A program made the translations under genes and the position numbers. The notes under the pieces were generated by a model. The model was not told the DNA's origin and made no database searches. It saw only the letters and a list, made by a program, of their open reading frames with translations. A stretch of 6,920 nucleotides of DNA from an uncultured Bacteriovorax sp. (GTDB taxonomy: Bacteria; Bdellovibrionota; Bacteriovoracia; Bacteriovoracales; Bacteriovoracaceae). Position 1 is the first letter of the stretch; every line of letters starts with the position of its first letter. Below, in pieces: positions 1-5,638 of this stretch. Location: positions 1 through 6,920 of the forward strand of contig CAMLRB010000192.1 in the NCBI GenBank assembly GCA_946482295.1, written 5' to 3'.

Positions 1-898
1 TATCGAGTTCTTTAGTTCCTTTGAAATTCGTCATATCCAACTGAAGAACACCAACAACGTTAACATTGCGAGTTTTGAAATCCCTAGCAATGGCCTTCGA
101 ACCTAAAAGACCAACTTCTTCTCCAGCGTACGCCATAAATTTAATCGTTTTTTCTGGCTGATATGAACTTGTAGCGAGAACACGGATGATTTCTGTTACT
201 GTAGCAATCCCAGAAGCATTATCATCAGCTCCCGGTGCCGTGGAAGTTGCTCCACCAAAAGATCCATTAATTGAATCTTGGTGACCACCTACAATGATCA
301 CTTCATCTGACTTACCTTTCAAAGTAAGAATAACGGAAGGCTGATCCCATTGAGAGTGAGCGAAAAATTCAACCGTTGCATCTGAGCGATTTTTTACAAG
401 TTCTGCCCAAGTATCTTTGATCCAAGTAGCAGAGGCTTTACCGAATTCGCCTTTGTAATATCTATTTTTAAAGCTCGAAAGTTTTGTGATTGTTTGGAAA
501 ATATTTTCAGATTTCACTTCAGTTAAAAGTGGCTTAATTAAATTTTCCTGATCGAGGTTATAGTTTGCAAACTCGTTGTTCTTAGCAAACTTCTGCTCGC
601 CTTCTTGACCTGCAAGAAGATCGTACGCTTCTGCCAAATCGTCATGAACCATGAATCCACCACAGCGATTAAAATTTCTATGCATAAACATAGAAAGCCA
701 TGGGAGTGCCTCTTCATCGATTTGAATAATAGAAATATTTCCTTCCGTCTGGATCGACTGCATACGTCTTCCGAAAGTTTTTTCAGAAAATTTTAATGCA
801 TCTGCATCGATTGTAATTGTCACTTCTTTAGAGGTTTGTGCAAAGGTAGGAGTAGCAATCATTGCTAGTGCTAGGATAAAGGCTTTCATGCGTTTCAT
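1..898 (-). CDS. Secreted M28 zinc aminopeptidase (bacterial leucyl aminopeptidase type), C-terminus beyond window
   Basis: The frame is open from an ATG at 898 to the window edge, giving 299 codons with no stop, so the 3' end lies outside. An AGGA ribosome site sits about 9 nt upstream. Residues 1-20 form a signal peptide ending TPTFA before QTS. A propeptide-like region follows, with the Cys-containing motif NRCGGFMVH at 77-85, which the Vibrio (Aeromonas) proteolytica aminopeptidase precursor also has in nearly the same form. The catalytic domain shows GGHQDS (His206, Asp208), PGADDNASG (Asp226), AGEEVGLLGS (Glu260 general base, Glu261) and QLDMTN (Asp288). The spacings from His206 (+20, +55, +82) equal those of the Vibrio zinc ligands H97, D117, E152 and D179. 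The fifth ligand (His256 equivalent) would lie off the window. The family removes N-terminal hydrophobic residues from peptides using two zinc ions. I infer export, propeptide processing and a role in peptide scavenging. It is divergent from the gene at 1037. Confidence 0.96.
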   Translation of the reverse strand, partial: MKRMKAFILALAMIATPTFAQTSKEVTITIDADALKFSEKTFGRRMQSIQTEGNISIIQIDEEALPWLSMFMHRNFNRCGGFMVHDDLAEAYDLLAGQEGEQKFAKNNEFANYNLDQENLIKPLLTEVKSENIFQTITKLSSFKNRYYKGEFGKASATWIKDTWAELVKNRSDATVEFFAHSQWDQPSVILTLKGKSDEVIIVGGHQDSINGSFGGATSTAPGADDNASGIATVTEIIRVLATSSYQPEKTIKFMAYAGEEVGLLGSKAIARDFKTRNVNVVGVLQLDMTNFKGTKELD

Positions 899-916
899 AA
901 TTTAATCCTTAAAAGG

Positions 917-932
917 TAATCATCCATGATTA
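917..932. promoter_or_regulatory. Perfect inverted repeat upstream of the aminopeptidase gene
   Basis: TAATCAT and ATGATTA are exact reverse complements separated by CC. The repeat lies 18 bp upstream of the aminopeptidase start codon, just outside its ribosome site, in the 138-bp spacer between two divergent genes. It could be an operator or a small 5' leader hairpin. The flanking sequence is AT-rich (TATTAATAAT on the minus strand) and could hold a -10 element, but I see no convincing -35 partner. Function is inferred from position only. Confidence 0.35.
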
Positions 933-1036
933 TTAATAAAAGTGTGAGACATTGATTTTGATTTGTCTAATTTTCTGTCCTTTTCTCTTCTTACTTCTTA
1001 GAATAATTTTTAGACTATTTAGACGGAGATTTTTTT

Positions 1037-2023
1037 ATGATGGCCACTTGGTTAACTGAGACATTTAAAATTCGTTATCCCATTATTCTCGCACCGATGT
1101 TCTTAGTGAATAATAATAAGATGTTAATTGAAGCCGCTAAACACGGAATCATTGGATGTATCCCATCCCTGAACTATCGAACACCGGCTGAATTTGAGAT
1201 CGCGTTAAAAGAATTAAACGTGGCCTGCAATGGAAAATTTGGGATTAATCTCATAGTAAACAAGTCAAATATTCATCTCAATTCACATCTTGAGATGCTT
1301 GAAAAAACTCCACCAGCATTCGTTATTACTTCATTGGGGTCCCCTGAAGAAACAATCAAAAGACTAGCTCCTCTTGGAGTAAAAATTCTATGTGATGTCG
1401 TAGATGTTGATTATGCAAAAAAAGTTGAATCACTTGGGGCCCACGCTCTCATTGCTGTTAATTCAGGTGCGGGGGGACATGCCGGAAATATTCCCCCTTC
1501 GGTTCTCGTTCCAATGCTTTTAAGAGAAACAAAACTCCCAGTAATATCTGCTGGTGGAGTTGGTACTGGAGCTGCTCTTCTATCTGCACTCGCTCTTGGA
1601 GCTGAAGGTGTTTCAATTGGATCACCTTTTATTGCAACTGTTGAATCTGGTGTCTCAGATGAATATAAAAAAGCCGTTGTTCAATATGGGGCTAAAGATA
1701 TTGTGATGACGACCAAAATTTCTGGAACTCCTTGTACCGTCATTGCCACTGACTACGTAAAAAAAATTGGAACTCAACAAAACTTTATTGAATCGTTCCT
1801 CAATCAGAATAAAAAATTAAAAAAATATGCAAAGATGCTCACTTACTACAAAGGAATGAAGGCCATTGAAAAAGCGGCCTTCTCTGCAACCTATCAAACA
1901 GTTTGGTGTGCTGGACCTTCAATAGAATTTACGGAAAAAATAGAAAATGTTCAGACTATCATTGAAAGATTAGTAAGAGAGTATGAAGAAGCATTCGAAA
2001 AACTAATTAAAAGAAATAACTAG
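1037..2023 (+). CDS. Nitronate monooxygenase-like FMN oxidoreductase (NPD / 2-nitropropane dioxygenase family)
   Basis: This 328-residue cytoplasmic protein has no signal peptide and a TIM-barrel layout typical of the NPD family. Visible family marks are the N-terminal PIILAPM (15-21), the active-site segment NSGAGGHAG (142-150) with His148 at the position of the catalytic His, the phosphate-binding loop SAGGVGTG (171-178), and GSPFIATVES (195-204). Members oxidise alkyl nitronates using FMN and O2; FabK-type enoyl-ACP reductases share the fold. The active-site segment reads GAGGH, not the GxEAGGH of class I nitronate monooxygenases, so the true substrate is uncertain. GGAG at 1025-1028 lies 8 nt before the ATG at 1037 and 11 nt before a second ATG at 1040, favouring the first. 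TTTAGAC occurs twice (1009-1015, 1018-1024) just before the ribosome site. It is convergent with the L,D-transpeptidase gene and looks like a stand-alone metabolic gene. Confidence 0.9.
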   Translation: MMATWLTETFKIRYPIILAPMFLVNNNKMLIEAAKHGIIGCIPSLNYRTPAEFEIALKELNVACNGKFGINLIVNKSNIHLNSHLEMLEKTPPAFVITSLGSPEETIKRLAPLGVKILCDVVDVDYAKKVESLGAHALIAVNSGAGGHAGNIPPSVLVPMLLRETKLPVISAGGVGTGAALLSALALGAEGVSIGSPFIATVESGVSDEYKKAVVQYGAKDIVMTTKISGTPCTVIATDYVKKIGTQQNFIESFLNQNKKLKKYAKMLTYYKGMKAIEKAAFSATYQTVWCAGPSIEFTEKIENVQTIIERLVREYEEAFEKLIKRNN

Positions 2024-2028
2024 ATCAA

Positions 2029-2058
2029 AGGGAACTTGATTTAACGGTCAAGCTCCCT
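2029..2058. terminator. Hairpin between convergent genes, possible bidirectional terminator
   Basis: AGGGAACTTGA (2029-2039) pairs with TCAAGCTCCCT (2048-2058) across an 8-nt loop. Read on the minus strand the 11-bp stem is complete with one G-U wobble. Read on the plus strand the same position is an A-C mismatch. It lies 5 bp after the stop of the NPD gene and 11 bp after the stop of the transpeptidase gene, as expected for a shared terminator. The T-tracts on both sides are poor, so the strength of termination is uncertain. Confidence 0.65.
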
Positions 2059-2069
2059 ACTTTAAAAAA

Positions 2070-2669
2070 TTAATTTACGGTAATCCAAACATTATAGATT
2101 CCATGTTTTCTCACGAGACGATTGAAGAGATATCCGTTATCAGGATGGACTCTGATACAACCGTGACTTGCCGGAGTTCCTAAACGGCTCCAGTTCCCTC
2201 TTGTTGTACCATGAATGGCATATCCACCAGAGATAAAAACGGCATACGGCATGTTTCCTAAACCATTGTAGTCTCCGTCTGGATAACGTGTACTCGTATA
2301 ACGATCATAAATTCTTCCATTCGGGTGACGATCAAAATCAGGAGTTGTGTATCCGGCCTTACCTGATGAAACTTTCCATGTATATGTCAGAACCCCATCG
2401 AGATAGAGATAGAGACGTTGAGCTCGCTTATCAACATCTGCCCAAACAGGACATGAGTTTCTATAACAAGTTGCCTTCAACATTCCTTCTAAATCAAACG
2501 GCAGAAAGGCCGACTTTCCAGTTTGTTTTTCATACTCAGCATCCATCTCTTTTAACTTCTGCTCAATATTGGGATCTGCTGGATTCAATTCATCAAGAAT
2601 ATTTCCGACACTTTCACCAGCATGAGCGTTCATCAAGGTGAGAGCGAACATTAACAAGAGTGCCTTCAT
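2070..2669 (-). CDS. Exported L,D-transpeptidase, YkuD family
   Basis: The protein has 199 residues from the ATG at 2669, with GGAG (2678-2681) 8 nt upstream. An in-frame TTG at 2675 is only 2 nt from that GGAG and is rejected as the start. Residues 1-17 are a signal peptide ending NAHA. A short helical, charged stretch follows (about 25-65), then a Cys pair (68, 73) that could form a disulfide. The catalytic YkuD domain covers the C-terminal two thirds, with NMPYAVF, AIHG (His153) and the signature SHGCIRVH, which carries the catalytic Cys171 and Arg173. The family forms 3-3 cross-links in peptidoglycan or attaches proteins to it from tetrapeptide donors, in the periplasm. All signature residues are intact, so activity is expected. 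No peptidoglycan-binding domain is visible. Its upstream region is shared with a second, unrelated transpeptidase-type gene on the other strand. Confidence 0.95.
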   Translation of the reverse strand: MKALLLMFALTLMNAHAGESVGNILDELNPADPNIEQKLKEMDAEYEKQTGKSAFLPFDLEGMLKATCYRNSCPVWADVDKRAQRLYLYLDGVLTYTWKVSSGKAGYTTPDFDRHPNGRIYDRYTSTRYPDGDYNGLGNMPYAVFISGGYAIHGTTRGNWSRLGTPASHGCIRVHPDNGYLFNRLVRKHGIYNVWITVN

Positions 2670-2684
2670 TTCCAAATCTCCTTT

Positions 2685-2714
2685 TTGAAGTTATAGCTTT
2701 TCCATAGCTATAAT
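2685..2714 (+). promoter_or_regulatory. Candidate promoter overlapping an inverted repeat, pointing to the YkuD_2 gene
   Basis: On the plus strand TTGAAG (2685-2690) and a perfect TATAAT (2709-2714) are 18 bp apart. They overlap an exact inverted repeat, TTATAGCT (2691-2698) and AGCTATAA (2706-2713), with a 7-bp spacer. Transcription would begin near 2721 and give a leader of about 245 nt before the GTG at 2967. The repeat lies 9 bp upstream of the ribosome site of the minus-strand transpeptidase gene, so a bound protein could affect both genes. The promoter is predicted by consensus only. Confidence 0.45.
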
Positions 2715-2720
2715 TTTTAT

Positions 2721-2966
2721 CACCCAAAAAAATTTCAGTGCAAAGACTGATTGAGACTAAGTCAGCACGCTATTGCTTGATGAAAATTAACTGGTTGGTG
2801 AAATTTTGTAGTGTGAAAAAGTAACTGATCATTCAATTCGGTGACAACTGGTCGTCCCATTCTACACGATACTTACCACTTAACACTAACTCAAACTGGC
2901 ATTTTGACTGCACCTTCATGGAGCACAGGTTTAATAAACGTCCAACGACTCAACAAAGGAGCTTCA
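2721..2966 (+). other. Long apparent 5' leader or spacer before the YkuD_2 gene
   Basis: These 246 bp sit between the candidate promoter and the GTG start. I recognise no riboswitch, small RNA or separate gene. Bases 2841-2966 happen to stay open in frame with the downstream gene, but the translation is not protein-like and has no ribosome site. A second, weaker promoter is possible: TTGACT at 2904-2909 and TTTAAT at 2930-2935 each match five of six consensus bases. The 20-bp spacing between them is too long to be convincing. AACTGGT occurs twice in the region. Confidence 0.3.
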
Positions 2967-3692
2967 GTGAAGCATACGCAAAGATATACTCTGCTTTCAT
3001 TTTTCTTTTCTTTTTTTCTTTTAATCATGAGTAGCCAGGTGCATGCATCGGGCGCAAAAAGACCAGACATCGGTACTGACACTGCACAAACTACAGAAAT
3101 GGCCCCAACTGATTCTACTGGAACTGGAGCTTCTACTGGTACAGGAACAACTTATGAAGGACCAACATCAAATGCTTATTCGTATGTTGATCAAGAAGGA
3201 AAAGTTCCCAGGCATCTTCTAACTAAAGCTTTGAATTTTTTCGATCAAAACAAAGCGAAACTTACAAACCAAGACTACATTGTTGTCATCGATTATAAAC
3301 AACATAATTCGAAAGAACGTTTCTATTTAATTGACATGGTTTCTGGTAAAGCAGAGAGCTACTTAGTTGCTCACGGAAAAGGTTCAGATCCAGGATTAAG
3401 TGGATACTCTACAAAGTTTTCGAATACCCAAGATTCTCTCATGACTTCACTTGGATTTTTTATCACTGGTGAAACATATTACGGGTCAAACGGTTTCTCT
3501 CTAAAACTCGACGGCCAATCGTCAACAAACTCCAATGCTCGTGCTAGAGCGATTGTTATCCATGGAGCTGAATACGTTACTCCAGGAGACATCATTGGAA
3601 GAAGTTGGGGATGTCCTGCACTTGAAATGAGATATCACGAAGAGATTATCGAAAAAATCAAAGGCGGAGCCCTCGTTTATTCTGGAGTCTAA
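2967..3692 (+). CDS. Exported murein L,D-transpeptidase-type protein, YkuD_2 (catalytic domain) family
   Basis: The chosen start is the GTG at 2967, giving 241 residues. AAAGGAG ends 5 nt before it, and only this start puts a good signal peptide (residues 1-27, ending SSQVHA) at the N-terminus. The longer open frame back to 2841 lacks a ribosome site. After the signal comes a flexible Ser/Thr/Gly linker (about 49-65, with TG repeats), then the catalytic domain. The domain carries VAHGKGSDP, SLGFFITGE, a Gly-rich Ser/Leu stretch, IVIHGAEYV (His199) and GRSWGCPAL (Cys216). These are the hallmarks of the YkuD_2 family, which replaces the SHGC of classical YkuD enzymes with SWGC. The expected role is Cys-dependent acyl transfer or hydrolysis on peptidoglycan stem peptides in the periplasm. 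The family is less well characterised than YkuD, so transpeptidation is an inference. The stop lies 2 bp from that of the opposite-strand gene. Confidence 0.92.
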   Translation: MKHTQRYTLLSFFFSFFLLIMSSQVHASGAKRPDIGTDTAQTTEMAPTDSTGTGASTGTGTTYEGPTSNAYSYVDQEGKVPRHLLTKALNFFDQNKAKLTNQDYIVVIDYKQHNSKERFYLIDMVSGKAESYLVAHGKGSDPGLSGYSTKFSNTQDSLMTSLGFFITGETYYGSNGFSLKLDGQSSTNSNARARAIVIHGAEYVTPGDIIGRSWGCPALEMRYHEEIIEKIKGGALVYSGV

Positions 3693-3694
3693 TC

Positions 3695-3994
3695 CTAGCG
3701 ACGTGCTTCCTCGATCTCACAGTCGATGGAAGCATGTCCACTTTCCTTCCAATCTAAAACTGTCGTCAAACTTTTCTGATTATAATCTTTCACAGAATAG
3801 CTAAATGTTTTAATGTTCTGAGTTGGAACTTCAATACTGACAGAATTTAATTTTCCTTCAACAACTGTCCCCTCAAAAACAATTCCATTTTGCGAATGAT
3901 TCACAGTGGCCATTGCCCACTCATCAACCGGTTTAGTGATTGAGTGCATTTGTCCTGCTGCTACAACGAGACAGCTCAATACGAAAGATGTCAT
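3695..3994 (-). CDS. Small exported protein of unknown function
   Basis: A 99-residue protein I do not recognise. GGGAG (4001-4005) is 6 nt before the ATG, supporting the start. TATAAA on the minus strand (4014-4019) could be a -10 element, giving a very short leader. The first 18 residues are hydrophobic and look like a signal peptide, although they lack the usual N-terminal Lys/Arg. Cys8 is not in a convincing lipobox. The rest is probably beta-rich (for example EGTVVEGKLNSVSIEVP at 41-57) and ends with an acidic, Cys-containing tail, DCEIEEARR. A single small beta domain in the periplasm is a reasonable guess. It lies 101 bp downstream of the 181-residue protein gene on the same strand, so co-transcription is possible. 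Confidence 0.72.
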   Translation of the reverse strand: MTSFVLSCLVVAAGQMHSITKPVDEWAMATVNHSQNGIVFEGTVVEGKLNSVSIEVPTQNIKTFSYSVKDYNQKSLTTVLDWKESGHASIDCEIEEARR

Positions 3995-4066
3995 TTATGA
4001 CTCCCTGTTGGTGTTTATAAAACCCTAACAAGAATAGTCTCATTTGCAAAGCGTGCGTTTAAGGCA

Positions 4067-4080
4067 GGGCCTTACGGCCC
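4067..4080 (-). terminator. GC-rich hairpin between two minus-strand genes, weak terminator candidate
   Basis: GGGCC and GGCCC form a perfect 5-bp GC stem around a 4-nt loop, 15 bp after the stop of the 181-residue gene and upstream of the 99-residue gene. It stands out in AT-rich DNA. No T-run follows on either strand, so it may attenuate transcription or stabilise RNA ends; classic intrinsic termination is not clearly supported. Confidence 0.35.
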
Positions 4081-4095
4081 CACCAAACGTGACAT

Positions 4096-4641
4096 TTAAG
4101 CAGCTACTGTTGGGTAACAGTACTGTGTATTCCACTCATAACAAGGGTATTCTGGTCCATTTGGTTCTCTATCATCATCGTCATTGTCGTTGCATAGACA
4201 AAGGATAAGGATAACAGCGAGCAGAAGACAAAGCTTCACACCGATGCGCCCACCGGACCAGCTAGCACCATTTGCATATGTGCTGCTTAGTTTACTTACA
4301 ACAAAAGCTCGTGTTTCTTCTGAAGACATTTTTGAATCGTTAACCGTTTTAACAATGGCCTCAACTTCTTTCTTCGTTTTTTCATCTTTGATTTTAGACA
4401 TTGTGAAATCGATCAACTCTTCATTCGTCATGCCTTGCTTCTGCATTTCTGCAATATCTTTTTCAAACGTGTCTAATGAAGCATCAAAAAAAGCTTGGTC
4501 TTTTTGATCCCATTCTACATTGAGTGAAAAATTCAGGTTGTCAAAAGTGCGCGTAAGCTCCGCTGTTTTTGCAAGCGGAGTCATTGCTGAAACGTGAGTA
4601 AAAGCAGAGATCATTAACAGGGCCATAAATCTTCTTAGCAT
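4096..4641 (-). CDS. Exported helical protein with internal repeat, hydrophobic segment and acidic Cys-containing tail; function unknown
   Basis: The protein has 181 residues from the ATG at 4641, with GGGAGG (4647-4652) 5 nt upstream. The frame stays open to 4704, but that extension has no ribosome site and would bury the signal peptide. Residues 1-19 are a signal peptide (MLRRF, hydrophobic core, ending HVSA). Residues 20-125 are charged and mostly helical. Within them the pattern M-[TS]-x-E-E-x3-F-x2-S-K-[IL] occurs twice, at 71-84 and 105-118. SWSGGR then leads to a very hydrophobic stretch at 134-150, with Cys at 138, 148 and 150, long enough for a membrane span. NDNDDDD (151-157) and a Tyr/Pro/Cys-rich tail (Cys167, Cys175) follow. 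This suggests inner-membrane anchoring near the C-terminus, with most of the protein in the periplasm. I do not recognise the family and assign no function. Confidence 0.85.
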   Translation of the reverse strand: MLRRFMALLMISAFTHVSAMTPLAKTAELTRTFDNLNFSLNVEWDQKDQAFFDASLDTFEKDIAEMQKQGMTNEELIDFTMSKIKDEKTKKEVEAIVKTVNDSKMSSEETRAFVVSKLSSTYANGASWSGGRIGVKLCLLLAVILILCLCNDNDDDDREPNGPEYPCYEWNTQYCYPTVAA

Positions 4642-4704
4642 AATTTCCTCCCAGAAATTTCGTTTACGTGCGGAGTTTTTAATATAGGATTTCTCCGCTC
4701 GCAA

Positions 4705-4718
4705 TTTGATTAATCAAA
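4705..4718. promoter_or_regulatory. Perfect 14-bp palindrome in divergent spacer
   Basis: TTTGATTAATCAAA is its own reverse complement. It lies in the 138-bp spacer between the divergent starts at 4641 and 4780, 63 bp and 61 bp from the two start codons, so it is almost exactly central. This is a good place for an operator controlling both genes. TATACA at 4753-4758 is a possible -10 for the plus-strand gene, without a clear -35. Binding is inferred only from symmetry and location; AT-rich DNA makes chance palindromes more likely. Confidence 0.4.
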
Positions 4719-4779
4719 ATTTTTTCTCAAGGAGCGATGATACTAATGCGACTATACACAAACAAAAAAGGAGCATCAA

Positions 4780-5556
4780 ATGAACACTTTCACTCTCTTG
4801 CTGTCACTGACAATTTTTTTGTTTTCGCCAATGAGTTCTGCAGAAGTTTGGAAATCAACGAATGATTGGAATCAACACTGGGAATTAGAATACCAAAAAT
4901 GGGTTCGTGAAAAACTCACAATCAATATTTTTAAGACTTCTAATGATCTTCTTTATGGAATTCGCACTGACTGCGCTGATGCCCTTTATGCCATCAGGAT
5001 AAAATTCGCCTATGAAAACTCTCTTCCTTTCAAAATAAATGCTCCTGATGTTTTGAGAACTAAAATGAAATATTTTGGAAATGAAACTAGCATGTTTGAC
5101 AACATTGTAGACGAAAGACAAAGAGTGAGAGCTTTCATTAATTTTATCAACGACGAAGCTGGTGTAAAAAATCTCATGCGAGATACCTTTCCGGTGAAAA
5201 TCAAAAAAATTAATTCTGGAACTCTTTATTTAGTTGAATGGCAATTTTTAGGAATGGGAAAATATAATCAACATAGTTACATCATCAAAGGCCACGATTC
5301 AGACAAAAGTTTGATCTATTATTATTCAGATGCCCCTCGCAAGTTAAGAACTTTAGAAACCAATGTTGGTTATCCAAAATTTAACTTTGACTCTTCTCCA
5401 TATGGATTCAGAAATTGGAAACAACCTCATCATTTAGAAATGAATGAAACCGAAATTAGTGAAGAAGATGGGTACAGCCGTGAACAATATGATGTCTTAA
5501 AGCGCGTGGGGAAAAAACAAGTTCTCCGCGAAATTGATCGCATAAGAAGATCTTAA
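4780..5556 (+). CDS. Exported protein with a possible Cys/His hydrolase site; function unproved
   Basis: This 258-residue protein has GGAG (4770-4773) 6 nt before the ATG. Residues 1-21 are a signal peptide ending PMSSA. The mature part has no second hydrophobic span, so it should be periplasmic or secreted. The most suggestive part is RTDCADALYAIRIKFAYE (62-79), in which Cys65, the only Cys, starts a probable helix. Next comes INSGTLYLVEW (144-154) and then QHSYIIKG (164-171), where His165 starts a beta strand. SDAPRKL (183-189) supplies an Asp. A Cys at a helix start followed by a His on a later strand is the arrangement of NlpC/P60 and transglutaminase-like hydrolases, which cut peptidoglycan stem peptides or proteins. 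That is a motif-level inference, and I cannot confirm the fold. The C-terminus is charged and helical. The gene lies 82 bp before the next same-strand gene. Confidence 0.85.
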   Translation: MNTFTLLLSLTIFLFSPMSSAEVWKSTNDWNQHWELEYQKWVREKLTINIFKTSNDLLYGIRTDCADALYAIRIKFAYENSLPFKINAPDVLRTKMKYFGNETSMFDNIVDERQRVRAFINFINDEAGVKNLMRDTFPVKIKKINSGTLYLVEWQFLGMGKYNQHSYIIKGHDSDKSLIYYYSDAPRKLRTLETNVGYPKFNFDSSPYGFRNWKQPHHLEMNETEISEEDGYSREQYDVLKRVGKKQVLREIDRIRRS

Positions 5557-5576
5557 TTTTCCTAAAGAATTCTTGA

Positions 5577-5597
5577 GTTACGTGTAAAAGTTACATG
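5577..5597 (+). repeat. Short direct repeat in the spacer before the 418-residue gene
   Basis: GTTACGTG (5577-5584) and GTTACATG (5590-5597) are near-identical 8-mers spaced 13 bp start to start. The first copy also lies in the inverted motif TTACGTGTAA. They are in the 82-bp spacer upstream of the gene at 5639 and could be regulator half-sites, but may be chance. Confidence 0.25.
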
Positions 5598-5638
5598 AAG
5601 GGGGTGTACAGGCCACTAGAGTTAGATAAATAGATTTT

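Noticed and set aside
605..796. Plus-strand open frame of 63 codons inside the aminopeptidase gene
   Set aside because: It lies wholly antisense to a well-supported peptidase frame, has no ribosome site and its translation is not protein-like.
2288..2641. Plus-strand open frame of 117 codons opposite the YkuD gene
   Set aside because: It is a shadow of the catalytic YkuD frame. The His/Asp/Gln-rich translation matches what antisense reading gives.
2670..2675. TTG at 2675 as start of the YkuD gene
   Set aside because: It is only 2 nt from the GGAG; the ATG at 2669 has ideal spacing and gives a normal signal peptide.
2691..2718. Inverted repeat followed by T5 read as a plus-strand terminator
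   Set aside because: No plus-strand gene ends nearby, the stem is AT-rich, and the same bases form a perfect TATAAT, so a promoter/operator reading is better.
3110..3160. ACTGGAACTGG/ACTGGTACAGG repeats as a mobile or CRISPR-like repeat
   Set aside because: They are codon-level repeats encoding a Ser/Thr/Gly linker in the YkuD_2 protein.
4184..4507. Plus-strand open frame of 107 codons opposite the 181-residue gene
   Set aside because: It is antisense to a gene with a clear ribosome site and signal peptide, and has no ribosome site itself.
4746..4859. Short frame starting ATGCGACTATAC that overlaps the start of the 258-residue gene in another frame
   Set aside because: The nearest GGAG is 12 nt upstream and the frame overlaps a well-supported signal peptide, so a leader peptide is not supported.
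5547..5574. Palindromes AAGATCTT and AAGAATTCTT after the 258-residue gene as a terminator
   Set aside because: They have no loop and no following T-run, so they would not form a stable hairpin in RNA.
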